13,700 nucleotides of DNA. Source: Bacillota bacterium. Lineage in GTDB: Bacteria > Bacillota > Clostridia > Peptostreptococcales > Anaerovoracaceae. Of this stretch, positions 6,531-13,700 are shown in pieces. The notes beneath the pieces are model-generated. The model worked only from the letters and a program-made list of their open reading frames with translations, was not told the DNA's origin and made no database searches. A program made the position numbers and the translations under genes. Location of the stretch: assembly GCA_016282655.1 (NCBI GenBank), contig JAEELK010000016.1:1-13700 (forward strand), read 5' to 3'. Within the stretch, counting starts at the first letter, position 1. Each line of letters opens with the position of its first letter.

Positions 6531-7957
6531 TGGGCGGTTTCTTCGGCGCGGTCACCAAAGACCGCCAGGTGGTCCTGGATGTTTTCTTCGGGGTGGATTA
6601 TCACAGCCACCTGGGGACCCGCAACGCCGGCATGGCTTTCTGGGACCCGGAAGAGGGCTTCACCAGAGAGATCCACAACATCGCGAACGCGCCCTTCCGG
6701 GCTAAATTCGAGGACAATCTGGCCGGCACGCGCGGCACCAGCGGCATCGGCTGCATCAGCGATTCCGACCCGCAGCCCCTTCTGGTCCGCTCGCACCTCG
6801 GCCTCTACGCCATCACCACCATCGGCATCATCAACAACGCGGAGGAGCTGATCGAGCGCTATTTCTCCACGCACGATCACCAGTTCATGGCCATGAGCTC
6901 CGGCCGCGTGAACACCACGGAGCTGGTGGCCGCGCTCATCAATCAGGGGCAGAGCTTCGTGGAGGGCATCCTGAACGTCCAGAAGCTCATCGACGGCTCC
7001 ATGAGCCTCCTGATCATGACGGACCGCGGCGAGATCATCGCCGCCAGAGACCGCCTGGGCCGCACGCCGGTCCACGTCGGCAGGAGCGCGGACGGCTTCT
7101 GCGTCTCCTTTGAGAGCTTCACGTTCGAGAAGCTGGGCTACGAAGACAACTATGAGCTGGGGCCGGCGGAGATCGTCCTGCTGGAGCCGGAGAAGCTCAC
7201 GCAGCTCTCCCCGCCGGGCGAGGAGATGAAGATCTGCGCCTTCCTCTGGTCCTACTACGGCTATCCGAACTCCTGCTACGAAGGGGTGAACGTCGAGCTC
7301 ATGCGCTACCGCAACGGCGCCGTCATGGCCCGCGACGAAGCGGCGCACGGCACGCTGCCGGAGGTGGACTACGTGGCCGGCGTGCCGGATTCCGGCATCC
7401 CCCATGCCATCGGCTATTCGCACGAGAGCGGGCGGCCCTTTGCCCGCCCCTTCGTCAAATACACGCCCACCTGGCCCCGCTCTTTCATGCCGGACAGCCA
7501 GGCCGTGCGCGACCGCGTGGCGAAGATGAAGCAGCTCCCCGTTCCGGAGCTCATCGAGGACAAGCGGCTGCTCTTCGTGGACGACTCCATCGTCCGGGGC
7601 ACGCAGCTGCGCGAGACCGTCGATTTCCTCTATGAGTCCGGCGCGAAGGAAGTGCACATGCGCTCCGCCTGCCCGCCCATCATGCACGCTTGCAAATATC
7701 TGAACTTCAGCCGTTCCAATTCCGAGATGGACCTGATCGCCCGCCGCACCATACAGGAGCTCGAGGGCGATGAAGGCCAGAAGCATCTGGAGGAATACGC
7801 CGACGCCAAGACCGAGCGCGGCCGCTGCATGCTGAAGGCCATCTGCGAGACGCTGGGCTTCGACTCCCTGGGCTACCAGAGCCTGGAAGGCCTCCTGGAG
7901 GCCATCGGGCTCGACCGTGAAAAGGTCTGCACCTACTGCTGGACCGGAAAGGAATAA
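6530..7957 (+). CDS. purF: PurF-like PRPP amidotransferase lacking the catalytic Cys
   Basis: A 475-aa homologue of glutamine-PRPP amidotransferase, the first step of purine synthesis. Its length matches B. subtilis PurF. The phosphoribosyltransferase half is intact, with the PRPP motif FVDDSIVRGT (349-358), CPPIMHAC (381-388) and the terminal SLEGLLEAIG to CTYC (451-470). Cys236, Cys388, Cys467 and Cys470 match the four [4Fe-4S] ligands of the B. subtilis type. The N-terminal glutaminase half is recognisable but degenerate: it begins MGGFFGAV where PurF has MCGVFGI, so the Ntn nucleophile is Gly. The usual RYST and HNGN glutamine-site motifs read CISD (75-78) and IGII (98-101), next to a conserved NNAEEL. 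No upstream in-frame Cys could be exposed by propeptide cleavage. It probably uses free ammonia or a partner glutaminase, or has another role. The start overlaps the micro-ORF stop; AAGGAG lies 10 nt upstream. Confidence 0.88.
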   Translation: MGGFFGAVTKDRQVVLDVFFGVDYHSHLGTRNAGMAFWDPEEGFTREIHNIANAPFRAKFEDNLAGTRGTSGIGCISDSDPQPLLVRSHLGLYAITTIGIINNAEELIERYFSTHDHQFMAMSSGRVNTTELVAALINQGQSFVEGILNVQKLIDGSMSLLIMTDRGEIIAARDRLGRTPVHVGRSADGFCVSFESFTFEKLGYEDNYELGPAEIVLLEPEKLTQLSPPGEEMKICAFLWSYYGYPNSCYEGVNVELMRYRNGAVMARDEAAHGTLPEVDYVAGVPDSGIPHAIGYSHESGRPFARPFVKYTPTWPRSFMPDSQAVRDRVAKMKQLPVPELIEDKRLLFVDDSIVRGTQLRETVDFLYESGAKEVHMRSACPPIMHACKYLNFSRSNSEMDLIARRTIQELEGDEGQKHLEEYADAKTERGRCMLKAICETLGFDSLGYQSLEGLLEAIGLDREKVCTYCWTGKE

Positions 7958-7958
7958 C

Positions 7959-9002
7959 ATGAAGGACTCTCATTCCGCGGCCTATGCCGCCGCCGGCGTC
8001 AACATCGAGGCCGGCTACGAGGGCGTGCGGCTCATGAAAGAGCACGTGGCCCGCACGAACATCCCCGGCGTGCTCTCCGGCATCGGCGGATTCGGCGGGC
8101 TCTTCGCGCCGGATCTCTCCGGCATGAAGGAACCGGTGCTCGTCTCCGGCACGGACGGCGTCGGCACCAAGCAGCGCATCGCCCAGATCCTGGACAGGCA
8201 CGACACCGTCGGCATCGACTGCGTGGCCATGTGCGTCAACGACATCATCTGCTGCGGGGCAAAGCCGCTGTTCTTCCTGGACTACATCGCCATCGGCCGC
8301 AACGTGCCGGAAAAGGCGGCGGCGCTGGTCGCCGGCGTGGCGGAAGGCTGCGTGCAGGCCGGCTGCGCCCTCATCGGCGGCGAGACGGCCGAGCATCCGG
8401 GCACCATGGCGCCGGAGGATTATGACCTCGCCGGCTTCTGCGTCGGCGTGGTGGACCGCGGAAAGATCGTGGACAACGAGCGCATGCGGGCCGGAGACCT
8501 CATCCTGGCGCTGCCCTCCAGCGGCGTCCATTCCAACGGCTATTCGCTGGTCCGAAAAGTCTTCGACGTGGAGAACGCGGATCTCTGCGCGCCGGTGGAG
8601 GCGCTGGGTGGAAAGGGCCTCGGCGAGGTGCTCCTGACCCCCACGCGCATCTACGTAAAGCCGGTGCTCGCCGCGCTCGCCGCGGCGGACGTCCGCGGCA
8701 TCAGCCACGTGACCGGCGGCGGATTCTACGAGAACATCCCGCGCTCCCTGCCGGAAGGCCTCTGCGCGGTCATCGACAAAAAGACGCTCCGCGTGCCGGC
8801 GATCTTCTCCCTTATCCGGGAGAAGGGCGGGGTCTCCGAGCGCGACATGTTCAACACCTTCAACATGGGCGTGGGCATGTGCCTCATCGTGAGCCCGGAG
8901 AGCGCCGACGCGGCGCTGGCCGCCCTGCGGGCCGCCGGCGAGGACGCGTGGGTCGTCGGGCGCGTGGAGCGCGGTGAAGAGAAGGTGAGGTTCGAAGGAT
9001 GA
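7959..9002 (+). CDS. purM: AIR synthetase (FGAM cyclo-ligase)
   Basis: A 347-aa enzyme that closes the imidazole ring, making AIR from FGAM and ATP; it belongs to the PurM/PurL ATP-binding superfamily and is of normal length. Motifs in order are SGTDGVGTK (63-71), NDIICCGAKPLFFLDYIA (94-111), GGETAEHPG (140-148), SSGVHSNGYSLVRK (187-200), HVTGGGFYENIPR (250-262) and MFNTFNMGVGM (297-307). The ATG at 7959 is 1 nt after the purF stop and has AAAGGA about 7 nt upstream within purF; a longer frame to 7917 lies inside purF and is rejected. Its stop overlaps the purN start as ATGA. It acts between PurL, encoded at the far end of the operon, and PurE. Confidence 0.97.
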   Translation: MKDSHSAAYAAAGVNIEAGYEGVRLMKEHVARTNIPGVLSGIGGFGGLFAPDLSGMKEPVLVSGTDGVGTKQRIAQILDRHDTVGIDCVAMCVNDIICCGAKPLFFLDYIAIGRNVPEKAAALVAGVAEGCVQAGCALIGGETAEHPGTMAPEDYDLAGFCVGVVDRGKIVDNERMRAGDLILALPSSGVHSNGYSLVRKVFDVENADLCAPVEALGGKGLGEVLLTPTRIYVKPVLAALAAADVRGISHVTGGGFYENIPRSLPEGLCAVIDKKTLRVPAIFSLIREKGGVSERDMFNTFNMGVGMCLIVSPESADAALAALRAAGEDAWVVGRVERGEEKVRFEG

Positions 9003-9622
9003 GAGACGGAAAAGCGGACATCGCCGTGCTGGTCTCCGGCGGCGGCACCAACCTGCAGGCGCTCATCGACGCGCAGACGAGCGGCATCCTGACGAGCGGC
9101 CGCATCCGCATGGTCATCTCCAGCCGCCCCGGCGTCTACGCGCTCGAGCGCGCCAAAGCCGCCGGCATCCCGGGCTACGTGGTCAGCCGCAAAGAGCTGG
9201 GCAGCCCGGAGGCCTTCGAGGCGGAGCTCTGCCGCCTGCTGGACGAAAACGGCATCGACCTCATCGTGCTGGCGGGCTTCCTGAGCATCCTCAGCGCGGA
9301 TTTCACCGGGCGTTATCCGGAGCGCATCATCAACGTGCATCCCTCGCTCATCCCCAGCTTCTGCGGGGAGGGCTACTACGGGCTCACCGTGCACGAGAGA
9401 GCCCTGGCATACGGTGTCAAAGTGACCGGCGCCACCGTGCATTTCGTCAACGAAGTGCCGGACGGCGGGCGGATCATTTTACAGAAAGCAGTTAACGTGG
9501 AAGAGGGCGACAGCCCGGAGACCCTGCAGCGCCGGGTCATGGAAGAGGCCGAATGGGTCATCCTTCCCCGCGCCGCGGAGCTGGTCTCGCAGGAACTCGT
9601 CGGAAAGGAGAAGGAGCAATGA
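8999..9622 (+). CDS. purN: GAR transformylase (10-formyl-THF dependent)
   Basis: A 207-aa phosphoribosylglycinamide formyltransferase that transfers the formyl group of 10-formyltetrahydrofolate to GAR. It shows VSGGGTNLQAL near the N-terminus (12-22; canonical SGxGSNxQA) and NVHPSLIPSF (112-121) with catalytic Asn112 and His114. PDGGRIILQKAV (154-165) holds Asp155, matching Asp144 of the E. coli enzyme. A loop about five residues longer than in E. coli (GEGYYG, 123-128) is, from memory, usual in clostridial PurN. The family is PurN rather than the formate-dependent PurT, which is an ATP-grasp enzyme. It overlaps purM by ATGA at its start and purO by ATGA at its end, so the three genes are translationally linked. 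Confidence 0.96.
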   Translation: MRDGKADIAVLVSGGGTNLQALIDAQTSGILTSGRIRMVISSRPGVYALERAKAAGIPGYVVSRKELGSPEAFEAELCRLLDENGIDLIVLAGFLSILSADFTGRYPERIINVHPSLIPSFCGEGYYGLTVHERALAYGVKVTGATVHFVNEVPDGGRIILQKAVNVEEGDSPETLQRRVMEEAEWVILPRAAELVSQELVGKEKEQ

Positions 9623-10251
9623 TCGATCTGCTGGAGTTTTTGAGAAACACGAGCTATCCCGGCCGCGGCATCGTGGTCGGCAAGGACACGGTCTACTATT
9701 TCATCATGGGCCGTTCCGAGAACAGCCGCAACCGCATCTTTGTCAAGACGGAGGACGGCATCCGCACGGAGGCCTTCGACGCCTCCAAAATGAAGGACCC
9801 CAGCCTCATCATCTATCATCCGGTGCGCGAGGTGGAGGAGGCGCTCATCGTAACGAACGGCGACCAGACCGACACCATCGTGGAAGAAGGCGATTTCCGC
9901 TGCGCTCTCATGGAACGCGAATATGAGCCGGACGACCCCAACTTCACGCCCCGGATCTCCGCCATCCTCTACGACGACAGCAGCTTCGAGCTCTCCATCC
10001 TGAAGAAAAAAGACGGTCACTGCCTGCGGGAGTTCTTCTGCTATGAAGACTGCCCCGAGGGCAAAGGCTACTTCCTCAGCACTTACAAGGGCGACGGCAG
10101 CCCGCTGCCCTCCTTCGAAGGCGAGCCCCTGGAGGTGAGCCTCCCGAGCCCGGAGGAGGTCTGGAAGGCCCTGAACGAGGACAACAAGGTATCGCTCTAC
10201 AGCAACGTGAAAGGCGAAGTCAAGCTCTTCAACAAGCATTTAGGAGATTAG
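9619..10251 (+). CDS. purO: IMP cyclohydrolase, PurO family
   Basis: A 210-aa enzyme predicted to close FAICAR to IMP, the final step. It belongs to the PurO-type IMP cyclohydrolase family first described in archaea and is unrelated to the N-terminal domain of bacterial PurH. Conserved blocks are YPGRG (13-17), GRSENSRNR (31-39), TNGDQTD (79-85), [12 protein letters not shown] (103-114), PSFEGEP (164-170) and LNEDNKVSL (185-193). The start at 9619 overlaps the purN stop as ATGA, with AAGGAG just upstream; a longer frame to 9553 lies inside purN. The next gene, 4 nt downstream, encodes the preceding enzyme in the pathway. Together they replace the fused PurH. I recall similar PurO proteins in many Clostridia, so this is probably a lineage trait and not a recent single transfer. 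Confidence 0.93.
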   Translation: MIDLLEFLRNTSYPGRGIVVGKDTVYYFIMGRSENSRNRIFVKTEDGIRTEAFDASKMKDPSLIIYHPVREVEEALIVTNGDQTDTIVEEGDFRCALMEREYEPDDPNFTPRISAILYDDSSFELSILKKKDGHCLREFFCYEDCPEGKGYFLSTYKGDGSPLPSFEGEPLEVSLPSPEEVWKALNEDNKVSLYSNVKGEVKLFNKHLGD

Positions 10252-10255
10252 GAAA

Positions 10256-11434
10256 ATGAAAGAATTCGAACTGAAATACGGCTGCAACCCCAACCAGAAA
10301 CCCGCGAAGATCTACATGAAGGACGGCTCCGAGCTGCCGATCAAAGTGCTGAACGGCCGCCCCGGCTTCATCAATTTCCTGGACGCGTTCAATTCCTGGC
10401 AGCTCGTGAAGGAGCTGAAGGAAGCGACGGGCCTTCCCGCCGCGGCGAGCTTTAAGCACGTTTCCCCCGCCGGCGCCGCCGTGGGCCATCCCCTGAGCGA
10501 GACCGACCGCAAGGTCTATTTCGTGGATCCCGCCGCGGAGCTCAGCCCCGTGGCCTGCGCCTACATCCGCGCCAGAGGCGCGGACCGCCTCTGCTCCTTC
10601 GGCGACTGGGCTGCGCTCTCGGACGTCTGCGACGCCGCCACCGCCGCCTATCTGAAGGTCGAGGTCTCCGACGGCATCATCGCGCCGGGCTACACCGAGG
10701 AAGCGCTTGCCATCCTGAAGACCAAGAAGAAGGGCAACTACAACATCGTGGAAGTGGATCCCGACTACGTCCCCGCCGCCCAGGAGTGCAAGGACGTCTT
10801 CGGCATCACCTTCGAGCAGGGACACAACAACTTCCGCATCGACGAGGCGCTGCTCGGCAACATCGTCACGAAGAACAAAGAGCTGCCCGAAATGGCGAAG
10901 ATCGACATGATCGTCGCGCTCATCACCCTGAAATACACCCAGTCCAACTCCGTCTGCTACGTGAAGGACGGCCAGGCCATCGGCGTCGGCGCGGGCCAGC
11001 AGAGCCGCATCCATTGCACCAGACTGGCCGGCGACAAGGCGGACAACTGGTACATGCGCCAGCACCCGAAGGTACTCGGCCTGCAGTTCGTGGAAGGCAT
11101 CGGCCGCCCCGAGCGCGACAACGCCATCGACGTCTACACCTCCAAGGAGTATGAGGACGTCCTGCGCGAGGGCGAGTGGCAGAAATACTTCGCCGTGAAG
11201 CCGGAGGTGCTCACGGAGGCGGAGAAGAAGGAATGGGTCGCCACCCAGAGCGGCGTCACCGTCGGCTCCGACGCCTTCTTCCCCTTCGGCGACAACGTGG
11301 AGCGCGCCAGAAAGTCTGGCGTACAGTACATCGCGGAGCCCGGCGGCTCCATCCGCGACGACAACGTCATCGAGACCGCGGACCGCTACGGCATGGTCAT
11401 GGCCTTCACCGGCATGCGTCTGTTCCATCACTAG
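10256..11434 (+). CDS. purH: Stand-alone AICAR transformylase (PurH C-terminal domain only)
   Basis: A 392-aa AICAR formyltransferase using 10-formyl-THF to make FAICAR. It corresponds to the C-terminal part of PurH alone; bifunctional PurH is about 510-520 aa with an N-terminal IMP cyclohydrolase domain that is absent here. Key blocks are [12 protein letters not shown] (66-77, catalytic Lys67-His68), [14 protein letters not shown] (about 222-235), [15 protein letters not shown] (about 244-258), [10 protein letters not shown] and the C-terminal [15 protein letters not shown] to FTGMRLFHH. The start follows AGGAGA at the end of purO. The symbol purH is used in the wide sense; similar split genes are also called purH2. 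The gene is complete at both ends, so this is a natural single-domain protein and not a truncation. Confidence 0.93.
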   Translation: MKEFELKYGCNPNQKPAKIYMKDGSELPIKVLNGRPGFINFLDAFNSWQLVKELKEATGLPAAASFKHVSPAGAAVGHPLSETDRKVYFVDPAAELSPVACAYIRARGADRLCSFGDWAALSDVCDAATAAYLKVEVSDGIIAPGYTEEALAILKTKKKGNYNIVEVDPDYVPAAQECKDVFGITFEQGHNNFRIDEALLGNIVTKNKELPEMAKIDMIVALITLKYTQSNSVCYVKDGQAIGVGAGQQSRIHCTRLAGDKADNWYMRQHPKVLGLQFVEGIGRPERDNAIDVYTSKEYEDVLREGEWQKYFAVKPEVLTEAEKKEWVATQSGVTVGSDAFFPFGDNVERARKSGVQYIAEPGGSIRDDNVIETADRYGMVMAFTGMRLFHH

Positions 11435-11443
11435 GAGGCATCT

Positions 11444-12715
11444 ATGAAACTTATGGTGGTCGGCGGTGGCGGCAGAGAGCACGCCATCATCAAAAAACTG
11501 CTGGAGAATCCGGCGGTGGACAGCATTTACGCGCTGCCGGGCAACGCCGGCATGGCGAAAGAGGCGGTCTGCGTCGGCATCAAGGCGGACGACGTGCCCG
11601 CCATCGTGCGCTTCGCCAAGGAGACGGGGATCGACTACGCTGTGGTCGCGCCCGACAATCCGCTGGTGGACGGCTGCGTGAACGCGCTCGAGGCGGCGGG
11701 GATCCCCTGCTTCGGTCCCCGGGCGGAGGCGGCCATCATCGAAGGCAGCAAGGTCTTCGCAAAGGACCTCATGAAGAAATACGGCATCCCCACCGCGGCG
11801 TACGAGGTCTTCCGAGACCCCGCCGCCGCGCTGGAATACGTGCGCAGCTGCCCGCTGCCGACCGTCATCAAGGCGGACGGCCTGGCCTTCGGCAAGGGCG
11901 TCATCATCTGCATGGAGCGGGAAGAGGCCGTGAACGCCGTGCGCTCCATCATGGAGGAAGGGCAGTTCGGCGCCAGCGGGAACAGCATCGTGGTGGAAGA
12001 GTATCTGGAAGGCCCAGAGGTCTCCGTCCTGGTCTTCACGGACGGCAGGACCGCGGTCCCCATGGTCTCCTCCATGGACCACAAGCGCGCGCTGGACGGC
12101 GACCGCGGCCTGAACACCGGCGGCATGGGCGCCGTCGCGCCGAACCCCTACTATACGCCGGCGGTGGCGGAGCGCTGCCTCCGGGAGATCATCCTGCCCA
12201 CCATCGACGCCATGAACAAAGAGGGAAGGACCTTCAAGGGCTGCCTCTACTGCGGCCTCATGATCACGAAGGACGGTCCCAAGGTCATCGAGTATAACTG
12301 CCGCTTCGGCGACCCGGAGACGCAGGTGGTGCTGCCGCTCCTGAAAACGGACCTGCTCAGCGTCATGCGGGCGGTCACGGAGGAGCGCCTGGCGGAGCTG
12401 CCCGTGGAGTGGGAGGACAAATACGCCTGCTGCGTCGTGGTGGCCTCCGAAGGCTATCCGGAAGCGTATCAGAAAGGCTTTGAAGTCCGCATCCCCGATG
12501 CGCTTGCGCCGCAGGTCTACGCGGCCGGCGTTGCGGAGAAGGACGGGAAGCTGGTCAACGGCGGCGGCCGGGTGCTGGGCTGCACCGCGCTCGGCAGCAG
12601 CCTGCGGGAAGCCATAGACGCTGCCTACCGCATCGCGGAGCAGGTGGCGTTCGAGCATTCGTATTACAGAAAGGACATCGGCGCGCGGGCGCTCCGGGCA
12701 CAGGAAGAAAACTGA
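11444..12715 (+). CDS. purD: GAR synthetase (phosphoribosylamine-glycine ligase)
   Basis: A 423-aa ATP-grasp ligase joining phosphoribosylamine and glycine, the second step of the pathway, and of usual length. Motifs are GGGGREHA (7-14), PGNAGM (32-37), VVAPDNPLVDG (67-77; VVGPExPL is more common), the ATP lysine region KADGLAFGKGV (143-153), EEYLEGPEVSV (185-195), HKRALDGDRGLNTGGMGA (213-230), the Mg/ATP site VIEYNCRFGDPETQ (281-294) and GGGRVLG (373-379). The differences from textbook PurD look conservative. A perfect AGGAGG (11433-11438) overlaps the stop of the preceding gene. Its substrate phosphoribosylamine is very unstable, so it depends directly on the amidotransferase step; the altered PurF upstream makes that coupling worth noting. 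Its stop overlaps the purL start (TGATG). Confidence 0.97.
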   Translation: MKLMVVGGGGREHAIIKKLLENPAVDSIYALPGNAGMAKEAVCVGIKADDVPAIVRFAKETGIDYAVVAPDNPLVDGCVNALEAAGIPCFGPRAEAAIIEGSKVFAKDLMKKYGIPTAAYEVFRDPAAALEYVRSCPLPTVIKADGLAFGKGVIICMEREEAVNAVRSIMEEGQFGASGNSIVVEEYLEGPEVSVLVFTDGRTAVPMVSSMDHKRALDGDRGLNTGGMGAVAPNPYYTPAVAERCLREIILPTIDAMNKEGRTFKGCLYCGLMITKDGPKVIEYNCRFGDPETQVVLPLLKTDLLSVMRAVTEERLAELPVEWEDKYACCVVVASEGYPEAYQKGFEVRIPDALAPQVYAAGVAEKDGKLVNGGGRVLGCTALGSSLREAIDAAYRIAEQVAFEHSYYRKDIGARALRAQEEN

Positions 12716-13700
12716 TGGTATACAGAATATTCGTCGAAAAGAAAAGAGAATACGCGGCAGAGGCCGAGGCCCTGCTGACGGAAGCCCGGGCCTTCCTGGG
12801 CATCCGGGGGCTGGAAGACGTACGGATCTTCAACCGCTACGACGCGGAGGGGATCCGGCCGGAGCTCTTCGAAGCCGCCCGCGGCACGGTCTTTTCCGAG
12901 CCGCAGGTGGACCTCTGCTATGACGCCCTGGATCTGCCGGGCGCGGCGGTCTTTGCCGTGGAGTTCCTCCCCGGGCAGTTCGATCAGCGCGCGGACTCCG
13001 CGGCGCAGTGCATCCAGCTGATCTCGCAGGAGGAGCGGCCGCTCATCCGCTCGGCCAAGGTCTATGCCCTCTACGGAAAGCTGACGGAGGCGGAGCTGGC
13101 GGAGATCAAGAAATACGTCATCAACCCGGTGGAGGCCAGAGAGGCTTCCCTGGAGCTGCCGGAGACGCTGGCGATGGACTACGTGATCCCCACGGAAGTG
13201 GCGGTGCTGACGGGATTCCGGGATCTGGACGAGGCGGGGCTCCGCGCTTTCCTGGCGGACTACGGCCTTGCCATGGACCTCGGAGACATCCGTTTCTGCC
13301 AGGAGTATTTCAGCGGCGAAGGGCGCGATCCCAGCATCACGGAGATCCGCATGATCGACACCTACTGGTCGGATCACTGCCGCCACACCACCTTCGGCAC
13401 CATCATCGACGGCGTCAGCTTCGAGGATCCGCTGCTGCAGAAGGCCTATGAGGACTATCTCCGGCTGCGCAGGGAGCTGGGCCGCAAAAAGCCCGTCTGC
13501 CTCATGGACCTGGCGACCATCGCCGTGCGTCAGCTGAAGGCCGACGGTCGCCTCAGCAGGCTGGACGAGTCCGAGGAGATCAACGCCTGCACGGTGAAGA
13601 TCGACGTGAACGTCGACGGAAAGAAGGAGCCCTGGCTCCTGCAGTTCAAGAACGAAACGCACAACCATCCCACGGAGATCGAGCCCTTCGGCGGCGCGGC
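12715..13700 (+). CDS. purL: FGAM synthase, large single-chain type (5' part)
   Basis: The first 328 codons of phosphoribosylformylglycinamidine synthase; the gene continues past the window edge. FGAR is converted to FGAM using ATP and glutamine. The N-terminal domain (about 1-160) leads into the PurM-like synthase domain with DTYWSDHCRHTTF (215-227) and the ATP/Mg motif ETHNHPTEIEPFGG (314-327). The N-terminal extension and DTYWSDHCRHTTF wording fit the large fused PurL of about 1250 aa, with its own C-terminal glutaminase, and not the small Bacillus PurL that needs PurS and PurQ; the missing 3' part would prove it. The ATG at 12715 overlaps the purD TGA by one base, with a weak AGGAAG upstream. 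The frame is open without interruption to 13700. Confidence 0.93.
   Translation, partial: MVYRIFVEKKREYAAEAEALLTEARAFLGIRGLEDVRIFNRYDAEGIRPELFEAARGTVFSEPQVDLCYDALDLPGAAVFAVEFLPGQFDQRADSAAQCIQLISQEERPLIRSAKVYALYGKLTEAELAEIKKYVINPVEAREASLELPETLAMDYVIPTEVAVLTGFRDLDEAGLRAFLADYGLAMDLGDIRFCQEYFSGEGRDPSITEIRMIDTYWSDHCRHTTFGTIIDGVSFEDPLLQKAYEDYLRLRRELGRKKPVCLMDLATIAVRQLKADGRLSRLDESEEINACTVKIDVNVDGKKEPWLLQFKNETHNHPTEIEPFGGA

Noticed and set aside
6308..7960. 550-codon minus-strand frame opposite purF
   Set aside because: Shadow of the PurF homologue; Ala/Val/His-rich without known motifs.
10229..12658. 809-codon minus-strand frame opposite the AICAR transformylase and purD
   Set aside because: Antisense shadow of two clearly real genes, with no recognisable motif and no ribosome site of note.
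1..13700. Insertion sequences, CRISPR array, tRNA or attachment sites
   Set aside because: No transposase-like or phage-like frame, no spaced direct repeats and no tRNA fold was seen; nearly all of the window is accounted for by metabolic and surface genes.

Overview
The window looks like a GC-rich clostridial chromosome (Firmicutes, probably Lachnospiraceae or a close relative). This is inferred from strong AGGAG-type Shine-Dalgarno sites, an SLH-domain surface protein, a large single-chain PurL, a PurO-type IMP cyclohydrolase beside a stand-alone AICAR transformylase, and a PurF homologue that starts MGGFFG. Gene order and spacing are tight and look chromosomal. I see no mobile element, tRNA, rRNA or CRISPR array.

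Positions 1-3161 hold a three-gene minus-strand operon, read right to left: a 12-TM MFS transporter, a small cytoplasmic SGNH/GDSL hydrolase that overlaps it by ATGA, and a secreted SLH-domain protein of unknown C-terminal function. A strong GC-rich hairpin at 12-49 closes the operon. Positions 3162-3382 are a divergent control region with two extended -10 promoters facing away from each other and a small dyad near the plus-strand -35 position.

From 3383 to the right edge there is one long plus-strand operon: malic enzyme, class II fumarase (fumC), purE, a 23-codon micro-ORF, a PurF homologue, purM, purN, purO, a stand-alone AICAR transformylase (the C-terminal half of PurH), purD and purL, which runs off the window. 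Gaps are 0-18 nt (up to 82 nt around the micro-ORF), and four gene junctions overlap. The pur genes cover PRPP to IMP except for purC, purB and purK, which must be elsewhere or replaced.

Three points stand out. (1) Malic enzyme and fumarase lead the purine operon; I infer that they recycle the fumarate released by PurB (and by AMP synthesis) through malate to pyruvate and CO2. (2) The PurF homologue has lost the N-terminal catalytic cysteine and other glutamine-site residues but keeps the PRPP motif and four cysteines matching the [4Fe-4S] ligands. (3) The last two steps to IMP use separate genes, one of them of the archaeal-type PurO family, instead of a fused PurH. PurE also belongs to a non-standard variant, with Asn where the second active-site His is usual.
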